From: Phoronis australis
Taxonomy: Eukaryota; Phoronida; Phoronidae
DNA: 25,218 nucleotides
Direction: 5' to 3'
Assembly (NCBI GenBank): GCA_002633005.1
Contig: NMRA01000519.1
Span: 1 to 25,218, forward strand
Both the position numbers and the translations under genes were made by a program. Shown one piece after another: positions 16,930 to 25,218 of this stretch. Under the pieces are notes generated by a model, which did not search any database, was not told where the DNA came from, and saw only the letters and a list, made by a program, of their open reading frames with translations. Position 1 is the stretch's first letter; each line of letters opens with the position of its first letter.

Positions 16930-16983
<54 letters not shown>
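16912..16983. repeat. GT/CA microsatellite
   Basis: About 70 bases of TG repeats with two interruptions (GGTG and TTTG near 16925-16937). It lies within intron 2 of the lectin-like gene. The Cys/Val or His/Thr open frames across it are artefacts. Confidence 0.95.
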
Positions 16984-16985
<2 letters not shown>

Positions 16986-18652
16986 CATTGAAAAGTAAGA
17001 AATTCTTGGCCTTAGATAGTTTGTTCAACAAACTTTCGTATTGCCTACATAAATATGTCTTTCTTCAGATTGCAGTTGAAATAACAGATCGCCTAGTGTG
17101 AGTGGCATCACGAACACAAATATATGAGTGTATATAAAATAAAACACTGTACAAAACATTTCATAGTAAAACAGTTGCTGTACTTTGACTAGACTTCAGT
17201 CATCCATGGCAAATGAATTTGAAAATCATAAACGCTATCGTGTGTAATACATGAAAGAAGAACAATTATATTATCAAGAGCGCAATTAAACAAGGAATTG
17301 TCATGGAAATTAGTGTACTATAAAAATGCTATAAAAATTATTGAAATACATAGGTGTTAAAACAAATGGACATTATTTATATCACAAGGTACGATGGAAC
17401 CCAGTATCTTGGAAATTTATTGCTAACAATATCTGAACGAGAAACTGTTCCGTTTGTGGAGTGTTTGAAAATGATCTTCAATGGATCCATTTCGTTAATG
17501 CATCGATAACCGGCGAGATAAAGTGCAAGCTGTCGTACCAACATACTTTGATCAACCAGTGTTTGAAAGAATACATTTGGCACCTGTCCCTATTGTCTAA
17601 CTCAGAAGTAACGTTTGGTAAACATTTAACTTTAAGCGACTGTCTATTTGCTCAGTTTTTTATTTGGCAATCAATCTGATTAGTTTACCGTATTTTACCT
17701 CTTTGATATTTAGTTCATGTACTAAATGTCACCGCCAGAAGTTCTCTTTACACCAATTAGTGTGATATCTCAAAACACATTGGATTTTCTATACAACCCA
17801 CTATCTGTGTCAGTGCATTGAAAAAATGTCATCGTCAACATTGAAATCAAAGGGCATTTCATCATGGAACGGCAATATTTGCGAGTGGTCGAATGTTACG
17901 CATGGTGACATTTTAACTATTTGATAGATTCGAAAGCAGTTTATGGATAGTCTTTGAAGTCATCCAATTTCTTCCAGAGGCTGCGTTGGAAAGAGCTTAC
18001 ACCATAATCTGTGCAAGGAGACTGTGATCATTAAGTGGAATACCAGACCATGTCAGGACATCCACAGTGACTGGAACTCGGTCTGCCTACTGAAAGCATT
18101 GAATAGTGGTGACATAGGGTCTTGCAATTTTAAATATATGTCCGGTTTAGGAAAGACATCCAATTGCATTGGTGCTGTGTTGTGGAAAATTGAATGCAGT
18201 GTCAGAATGGGGATGAGGGCAATAGCTGCACCGACATTTCTACAAAATGGAATATGGGAAACAAGCAAAATAAAGAGCCAAAATTTCTAAGTAAAATAGC
18301 TTTTAAAAAACCAAAAATACAACACAATGTTGTTGAAGACTGGGATTATGCTAGTACTAGATGGAATGTGCCAATGTTTTCATCTCATCAGGCATTCCAG
18401 GAATACTCTACGAGAGTCTAAACCGGGTGTAAGCATTGCACTGCCTGTCAGCAAGTCATTTCACACGCTGGGATCTCATTTGCCCCTTCGGAATGCTGGT
18501 TAGCAGCGAGCCCTGGTGAAATCCTAAACGGGGATACATTGTTGGAAATATAAAACCATGTTCCAATGTTAAGGTCAATCTTACATTAACTCGTACAGTA
18601 TCATCCAGTGAATATGATGTTGTGTAGAACAATTATGCTGCTACTATCAAGT

Positions 18653-19189
18653 TTATGAAAGGCAAAAAGAGGAATTCATCCTGCTTGACTTTATCATGGA
18701 GTCCCAGATTTTCCAAAAAAGTAATAGTTTCCGCAGGAAGGAAACACAAATAATCAATTCATTGACGCTAATAGAGCCAAACTGAACAATCAACGCTGCA
18801 TCCTCGGGGAAACATGAACAACATAACCCAGGCTCATTTGGAGAAGGACACACCAAATATTCATCAAAAAGGATAACTGACCTCTGTTCAGTCCTGACTA
18901 CAGTCCAACGTACTATGCCATTTGGGAGTCTCTGGAGGAGTAATTTGCCGGGGAACGAGAGGCAAATTGCCTGAGTAGGAGTTAAAAACACGATAAATAT
19001 GTCATGAGAGGAAATCCGTATTGAAGAAATATGGAAAATCATTTCTGGTCGAAAGAAACGGCTCCGTTTAGTCGTGGAGGGAAAACACGCAAGCACACCC
19101 TTACATGTACATGTATATGGCTGTACTTCGGAGCAAGTTTTCCGATACGCAAAACTGGTTGAATACACGACAATGGTCGTTATTAACAA
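18653..19189 (-). other. Unassigned 178-codon open frame inside intron 2
   Basis: This is the longest open frame outside the retrotransposon. It is rich in Ser, Phe, Leu, Ile and Cys with no recognisable domain. Hydrophobic stretches at about 64-90 and 134-160 do not look like clean membrane helices. It lies on the same strand as the host gene but is not framed by splice sites that would add it in phase. A chance frame or an eroded mobile-element fragment is most likely. Confidence 0.2.
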
Positions 19190-19337
19190 TCTTTACTCTG
19201 TTCCATTCGTATCCTTGGAACAAATGCTTTTGTAGACCTCCATATTGATACATGTACTGTATGTATAATAAGTGCCCTTTGAAGCAAATGGTTAATTTTA
19301 TGTAACGAAAATCAGCACCTCTAACTCTCCAGGACCC

Positions 19338-19477
19338 AGTTGCATAAAGGTTATACGCCGTATAGCAACAATGACGTCGCACTATCATGCATCACGTTGT
19401 TATTGTTGAACAATGCACCTGACGTCATGCAACAATCAAACTTATCCATTGGATAACTTATAAAGCTTTATGCAACT
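19338..19477. mobile_element. MITE with AGTTGCATAAAG ends, 140 bp
   Basis: The left end AGTTGCATAAAGGTTATA (19338-19355) and the right end, read on the other strand, AGTTGCATAAAGCTTTATA match over 12 bases without error, then with small changes. Inside, TGACGTC occurs twice in opposed context and TTATCCATTGGATAA is a palindrome. I recall 'cagttgcataaa' ends as a common feature of short DNA elements in marine animals. It sits in intron 2 close to exon 2. The target duplication is not clear. Confidence 0.65.
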
Positions 19478-19565
19478 CTGATGTCATACATGTATTTTGT
19501 GCAAATCATGTGTTAGTTTTTGCACAAGGTCGAGGAAAAGATAAACATACGAGCGCATGCCTTAC

Positions 19566-19737
19566 CTCGCTATATGAATAATATGGCCGCTAGTAGTGAA
19601 TCCAAAATTGATGCCCCAATGGTTGCAAGAGCCAAGTACGAGTGGCGTGTTTGGGTATGTCTGGCCACCTAGCGGCTGGACACAGAGTCCTCCAGAGTGT
19701 CGGATGCGCCCGACTCTCTTGAAGACTGGCTGGGATG
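19566..19737 (-). CDS. Exon 2 of secreted three-repeat lectin-like gene: first repeat
   Basis: This exon is 172 bp and encodes residues 19-74. Its acceptor is a pyrimidine-rich stretch ending in CAG at 19740-19738, and its donor is a consensus AG|GTAAGG at 19566/19565. It enters in phase 1 and leaves in phase 2, matching both neighbouring exons. It carries repeat 1: a Gly-Gly-Leu-Cys-Val-Gln-Pro motif (C36), then GGQ, a Thr-Pro-Leu-Val-Leu strand and C55, then an aromatic/Phe-rich strand ending near residue 64. The two Cys are 19 apart, as in ricin-B type repeats where such a pair makes a loop disulphide. The intron after residue 74 falls just before the second Gly-Lys-Cys, at a repeat boundary. 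A longer version using an acceptor at about 19765 is open but does not fit the phase of exon 1. The intron that follows is about 3.25 kb. Confidence 0.8.
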
Positions 19738-20489
19738 CTGGAATGCACAAATCAGTGAAATGAAACTGTAGCATAGGAAGGAGAAGAGAACTACTTGAAA
19801 GAGATGCAATATATCCGTAGATGACAGAGAGAAGATTAGCTTATGAACAGAAAATATTATAAGAGATAGTTGATGATAGTGCACGAGACACTATGCAAGC
19901 TGTATATGTATACCGGGAATAACTTTTCTATAACAGTTTCCATCTGTTTTAGAATCGTTTTCCATTTTTTAAAACTTAAAGGAGAAACCGATAATAGATA
20001 GTTGTTTAGTGTTCCACATCTCATCATGCTTTGAAGACCCGAATATTAGACATTCCCACAATATCAGTTTCTATTCACAAACCATCGCCTTTCTCCCATT
20101 AACTATTAAAAAAGACTCTTTTTTGTAGACTTGAAATATTAAAAGAAATCCACTTCAAAGATGGCAGCTCAATACGGAATTCGATTTTTTCCTGAGGAAC
20201 GTGCTACATGTACCAGTTGTTTTAGGGATTGGGATGACGTCACCCATAACCCAGTCCACAGCACCTCACGTTCATTTCCAATGATTTAACAATGAAAAAA
20301 TATTGATGCCTGAAAGTTTGCTATTCTCTGTCACGTAGTTGTCGAACAATAGAACCTACAGTGGCAGATCTACGTTTTCAGGAACAGAGGTTAGGATTTA
20401 CGCAATTCCGAGGCACGTAGTGCCGAGCGGATATAGAAGGTAGGGAAGGGCTTTCGCGTCTTCTGTATGATATTATCAAAGTGTATTAC
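19738..20489 (-). other. Intron 1 of the lectin-like gene
   Basis: About 750 bp between the signal-peptide exon and the first repeat exon. A phase-1 intron directly after a signal peptide is common in genes for extracellular modules. Its first part contains a remnant of the 'CAGTGGC' DNA element family (about 20359-20450). Confidence 0.6.
20359..20450 (+). mobile_element. Remnant of a 'CAGTGGCAGATC' element
   Basis: It starts CAGTGGCAGATCTACG and contains GAGGCACGTAGTGCCGAG, an inverted pair (GGCAC, GTGCC) like the 'GCGCGTAGCGC' core of this family. It resembles the 3385 copy. It lies within intron 1, just past the donor of exon 1 in transcript direction. Only the left end is visible. Confidence 0.4.
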
Positions 20490-20541
20490 CGTAACAGTGG
20501 CCCACCAACACCGTCAACAAAAGAGCAGCAGTAAGCTTCAT
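20490..20541 (-). CDS. Exon 1 of secreted three-repeat lectin-like gene: signal peptide
   Basis: This is the first coding exon of a three-exon minus-strand gene. It encodes 17 residues plus one base (MKLTAALLLTVLVGHCY): a start Met, one Lys, a hydrophobic core and small residues near the end, which is a classic signal peptide. Cleavage is likely around residue 18, so the product should enter the secretory pathway. The ATG has a purine at -3. The exon ends in phase 1 at a GTAATA donor (from 20489). It joins in frame to the acceptor before 19737, the split codon becoming GCA (Ala18). A CAG acceptor with a pyrimidine tract lies 6 bases upstream of the ATG, so an untranslated 5' exon probably precedes it. 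A candidate donor CAG|GTAGGC lies at 20683/20682. Sequence and splice phases are seen; secretion is inferred. Confidence 0.75.
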
Positions 20542-20547
20542 CACGTC

Positions 20548-21060
20548 TGAAACGTAGAGAACACTTTTAGTAAACATCATGGGAGCAAGTTCAACACACA
20601 CTATCCAGAGTTATGTAAATCAATTAGAAATCTCGTTGAATACACTTTTACCAAAATTTTGGCTAGCGAAACTTTAGCCTACCTGTGGAATTGAAGTGTC
20701 CGATAAAGCAAAATATTGTGCATTTGCTATTGAAATGGATCGATTCACGAACTACGTAACACTTCGTGGAGAATTCAATTCCAGAGGCCAGTTTGCTAAA
20801 AATAACACTACTTCTAGTCCTCGATAATTGGATTTATGTCGGTCAATGTTTTATTGCCTTGGAGTCATCGCTAATGCAGTAATTGCCCTGCTCCACACAA
20901 AAAGAAGCAAAACCAAAGTCTCTGATGCCGACGGGATCGACTTAGTGACGAATGACAATTTCTTAAAGACATCGTGCTTGAAGGAAATAAAAGCAGGCAG
21001 GTTGACTGATTTTGGCAAATAAACAACAAAACGCCACCTTTGAGAAGGACCAGCCAATAG
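20548..21060 (-). promoter_or_regulatory. Candidate 5' UTR intron and upstream region of the lectin-like gene
   Basis: On the minus strand a CAG|GTAGGC donor at 20683/20682 and a CAG acceptor at 20548 could bound a 135-bp 5' UTR intron. That would make the region above 20683 a leader exon. Further upstream an ATTGGCTG (inverted CCAAT) box lies at about 21059-21052. Nothing here fixes the start site, and the assignment is weak. Confidence 0.25.
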
Positions 21061-21099
21061 TTTTAAAAAAGTGGCGGCATAATAACGTGTTTTTTGCAA

Positions 21100-23340
21100 T
21101 TAAAAGCTGACAGAAATATCATCGTTCCTATGATGTCAAAGATGTGTGAAGCGGTGGTGGTAACATCAGGTCAAACCGTGACGCGCATGCGTAAATATGT
21201 GATGTCTAACTGGGGAAGTAGAAAGTACATTGTACTCTGAAAAGACATTATCATTCTGCTTAAACCCGGTCTAGGTCGATAGTTCAAAGAAGCAATAGGC
21301 CAAAAAACTGACTGTCGGCGTTTCGAACTACAAAAACATGCACTTTCTCTTTCTATTATTTTTTAGTATAAAATGCGAAATGAAATTGCTATTTGGTCAA
21401 TGTTAGTTAGGTCGAAGTAAATATAAATGATGATGAAGATTGGACATTCTGTTATTAATGGACGTGAAGTCCCATGTCTCATGTGGCGCCAATTTTTGTG
21501 TCACACGTCACAGAAAAAGGAATTTGGTATATTATCCCGTTTTCATATATTGCTTCAAGTGCACATACTTTGGCGGCTTTTGTTTTATACAATCCTCTTT
21601 AAATGAAGCCTTGTCAAAATCTTTTTGTTAAATCACTATATAAAATTGTTTAGTGCATTGTATGTCCGTTACCAGCTATTCTAATGACCCGACTAGTAAT
21701 TAGTTCTCGAAAAATGTATGCCTCCAGAGTTTAACTTAACGCAATTTTTGAACTTACGAATCTTCATGGAAAGATTCCCAGTTCTTTGACAGAATTCTGC
21801 GACTAAAAATGCTACGGGGTGGAACGTAGTGAACTGTAACTGATTGTTGGCGATGGGAAAAATTTAGTGTTACGAGCCGAAAGGAATTTTTCCTTTTACT
21901 TCCAAATCATTAATGCTTACGTCACACCATTTGACATTATATCAAGTTTTAATTTTGAAGTTGTTTCGCCACTATATGGTATTTTGCCGTTCATTGTATG
22001 CCGTCAGCCACATAAGAACTTCGTCGGGGACTACCGGTATTTTAATGTTCCATGTCTCAATTTAGTTTCTGGATTTTTGGAACTTTAATTGTCAGGATAT
22101 TTAAACTGCACATCAATTTTACTCAATTACTTGGGTGTTGCATATTCGTTGTTATGTTTATACTTTTTACCAGAAATTTTTACTCTCAGTAAAACATGCT
22201 CATAGCAGTCGCCATAACGCATGTTCATCTATGTGTTGTTATCCAATCTTTATTTAATGAATCTCACTTCCGACTTTTCGGCACGTACACTTGAAATCGA
22301 CGAGTATCAATGGGCTCCTGTTCGTGAAAACTGAGGCTTTTTATGAAGTCCTCGCCTACGGACTCCGTTACAATTGAACTGTATGTACTGGGGGTTTCGC
22401 TGTAACGTGGTCTAACAGTGCTAAGAGCGTGTGGTACTGACTCATTAAGCTCGCACGAGTCTCATTCCAGGAGCGCATCTAAATATTTGTACAATAATTA
22501 TGAATACCAATGCCAACACAATGTCCAATTTATAACTAGTACATGTATAGTTAACGTTTACGAGCCGAATAAAGACAACCATGTTTTCTTCCAACAAACG
22601 TGTCAGTTCAACCTATTGTTGTCATGTGCTCGGTTCTTGTAATTGTCGCCGAGTAAATGGTCGGAAACAAGAGCTTGATATTTTCTCGAGATTTTCTCGT
22701 TTTATATCCTGGCGCTAGGTAAATAATGTTAGTGTTGAAATCACTTGGCATTCTGGAGTTTTGCTGATTTCTGAAGGTATTCGCGTGGTGTTAAAGGAGG
22801 CCAGAATTGAAACTGATTATAACCAAACAACTTCATCATGCAAACCTGTTCTTTGAATTTGTTGTTCCTCATAAGCAAAATTTTCTCTTGAATAATTTGA
22901 AATGTTCATCTCTTGTAATAGGGGTCATTGTCAGAATAATAATGGTTATGTGCTTAGCAGAGTTAATTAGATTGAATTTGTCCAAATGTTGTGCATACGT
23001 AAAAAAACATGTGGTCAGACATGTGTTTACGTGATGTTTGTCTCGTTAGTTTCGCGGTCAATGTAATCTTAGGATTCTTGGAATTTCTGGGATCAACTTG
23101 TAATTACCAATGGAGTGATATGATAAGATCATATGGAATTATTGGCCGTCTGTAAGTACGTGCATTGGCCTACATGTAACTGGGGTAGAAGACGTGGGAG
23201 ACAGTCAGGTGAATTACGTATTTGAAGCTATAGGACTTGCTTCAAGACACTGAAGAAACAATGAAATAGAACCATGTCGAGGAAAATTCTAAAGATTATC
23301 TGTTGAATGGCAAATGTTAACAACAAGCAGCTGCGAGTCA
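21100..23340. other. Intergenic, no gene seen
   Basis: Only short open frames (up to about 75 codons) without domains or convincing splice sites. It is AT-rich with no large repeat. Confidence 0.45.
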
Positions 23341-23342
23341 CG

Positions 23343-23475
23343 TGCATCTCGGGTAGTAAGATACTGCTTACACGTGTTGCATCACAAAATACTGTGACCA
23401 ACAGGAGCAATTCTGGATAATGAGATACTGCCTACAGGTGTCGTTGCGTTACGAAGTAATGTGGCCAGCCTAGAG
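23343..23475. repeat. Degenerate 64-bp tandem duplication
   Basis: AGATACTGCTTACACGTGT (23359) recurs as AGATACTGCCTACAGGTGT (23423), with looser similarity on both sides, giving two units of about 64 bases. Confidence 0.5.
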
Positions 23476-23479
23476 TATC

Positions 23480-25218
23480 GTGGGTGGAGCGACACAAACG
23501 ACTTGCGTTGCGCCATGAAGGATTGATACCAACAAACAAATTGTCAAAGTACCGTGTTATTACGAGGATCGCCTAACGGAATAGCGGATAAGATGGTTGT
23601 TTGCTTTTGGTTCATTGATTGAACTTACTACTTAACCCAATATAGGGAAATTAATTAACAACATGTTTCATTTGCATTAATTTAAGGTAAGTGATAAATA
23701 AATCGCTTACTGCGTTTAGTCATCTTTTCTCCGCCCATGCACAATCGCACAGCATAGTTATTATTTAAACTAAACCTACATTCAAATTCTGACAATTGTT
23801 AAGTGTGTAAATTGCAATGCGTTTGGAATAAATATTAATACCATAGATAACATTGCCTACATCGATATGAAATCTTTGTATTTATTTCAAAAAGTAGTTA
23901 TATTAGAAATACTTCTGTTGGAGATTTGTTGCGAAACAAGTTTTTTTTGATTATTGAAAAAAAAACAGGCAGACAAATCTGAGCTTCTGCTTTTGAACAA
24001 AAATTGATAAATTAGACGAAAAATTAAGATATTGGTTTGATCGCCTAGAAGCGCACTCAGTTGATTGAGGTGAGGAAAATTTCGACTTTACGGGTAAGCG
24101 ATTACGTGTAGGTGCAAATCAAGAAAGGTTGTGGAGTGAGATACATGTACTTTTACATTACTTAATCAATATTTTACAAGCAAGCGCTCGCCTCTCTTGT
24201 GGTAGCTTGACAATACAAGTAGTGAGTCCGACAATACGCAAGAGAAGTTCCCTGTTATGAAAATGTAGCAATGGCAATTTAAAACAATGTTTTAGAAAAA
24301 GCAATATTCCCGAGCTTGGGTAAAAATGAAAAGAGAAAAGCTTTTGTCTTATCAGAAAACTACCAATTGTTCTAAAAACGAAAGTCACACTGTGCTGGTT
24401 CCGATGAGTTTACAATTGAATTCTGTTCAATTGTGCAGAGGCGACAAAGGCATGACTATACTAAAATTTATAACACGGTATGTGCCTTTTTGTCCTCTTC
24501 AATAACTAAAATTGCTGAAAAAATTGGCGTTATTAAAAAAAAAACTGGCGTCCTAAGTTTTTTCTCAATGTCACTCACAGTACATCGTCGGCAGCGACTG
24601 CAGAACGCAAAAATACTGATTTAGGCATGTTTTCATGAGAATCAGATTGCCAACATCTTAAGAGTGCAGTACACTTCAGACCAGGCAAAAATCCATACAG
24701 GGGTGATAAACCCTATGTGACGGATTTGGATCATATTATGCATTTTTGTTTACTTTCTTATGGTAATTACTAAAATGCACTTTAAACAGATTCTATCGCG
24801 GTAGGTAGCTTAAAAGCCGGGTACCTCGGTTTTCACTGAAAACCACTATCAGAACTTACCCCAATAATCACAGTTTTCGTGACATTGTAAGTAATTACAG
24901 AACCTACTAGAAAATGAAATAGCTACTGTTTTGTATAAAGTCATCCATTGTCTTCGTAAAAATGAAAAATAAAAGTGTCAAGTTGCACCTTAAATTCCAC
25001 ATTTCGGGTTTGAAGGGTCATGGGGTCATACAAGCAGAAAACATGGATAACTTGCCCAGGTTTGAATGAGTCAATCTCAGCTGAAGCCAAATTTTACACT
25101 TTGAAACTTAATTGTGGGTTTGATCTATCTTAGTAGAATAGATATTTGGCATCAAAACCACCGGCAAACACATGTCTTCATATAGTAATGAGCAATTGTT
25201 CGCAGCCACCTCAGCCAA
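23480..25218. other. Intergenic, no gene seen
   Basis: AT-rich, with homopolymer runs near 23940 and 24540. Open frames here are short and featureless. No repeat or RNA gene was recognised. Confidence 0.45.

Larger units (their letters stand above)
16313..19565 (-). other. Intron 2 of the lectin-like gene, repeat-rich
   Basis: This is the interval between the consensus donor at 19565 and the acceptor at 16313, about 3.25 kb. It holds a 140-bp MITE (19338-19477), a long GT/CA microsatellite (16912-16983) and an 11-bp minisatellite close to the acceptor. It also contains an unassigned 178-codon minus-strand open frame (19189-18653). No further Cys-repeat exon was found inside it on either strand. 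Confidence 0.65.

Noticed and set aside
16804-17101. Open frames of poly(His-Thr) or poly(Cys-Val) type
   Set aside because: They are translations of the GT/CA microsatellite.
20828-21099. Opposed open frames of 64 and 82 codons
   Set aside because: There is no domain on either strand, and the region is more likely the upstream part of the lectin-like gene.
1-25218. CRISPR array, bacterial operon or phage-like system
   Set aside because: There are no regular short repeats with unique spacers and no prokaryotic gene layout. Introns and LTR/MITE elements show a eukaryotic genome.

Overview
The window looks like nuclear DNA from a marine invertebrate animal. It is AT-rich, has introns, has no operons or ribosome-binding sites, and is dotted with eroded mobile elements. 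The retroelement, the short DNA-transposon remnants and a strong excess of the palindrome TACATGTA fit an anthozoan, mollusc or amphioxus-like genome. The sequence alone does not settle the phylum.

Left part (1-4238): mostly non-coding, with a candidate small exon at 595-703, a 40-bp perfect tandem duplication, a remnant of a 'CAGTGGCGGAT' DNA element, a 16-bp-arm hairpin and a minus-strand tRNA-like (SINE-type) segment. Then 4239-7326 is one degraded Ty3/Gypsy LTR retrotransposon on the minus strand. Its boundaries can be read exactly: TG...CA LTR ends, a PBS-like site, a polypurine tract and a 5-bp duplication GTGCA on both sides. It is dead, with two stops, two frameshifts, a deletion from RNase H to the integrase tail with an N at the join, and a 5' LTR that has lost its TATA box.

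Middle part (7465-13710): a patchwork of locally duplicated modules. A 481-495 bp repeat occurs twice (8310-8790, 13122-13616). A promoter-like module occurs three times, once inverted. Two THAP-like zinc-finger remnants follow two of these modules, and a hAT-type MITE, a 72-bp in-frame tandem duplication and other small repeats sit between them. No intact gene was recognised here.

Right part: the best gene in the window is on the minus strand, 20541-16057. Three exons with matching splice phases give a 159-residue secreted protein: a signal peptide followed by three similar Cys-paired repeats, best read as a small beta-trefoil, ricin-B-like lectin. A poly(A) signal lies at 15843-15838. Its second intron holds a MITE, a long GT microsatellite and an 11-bp minisatellite. 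An unassigned but coding-looking 86-residue frame lies downstream (15085-14825, minus). From about 20700 to 25218 I see no convincing gene.
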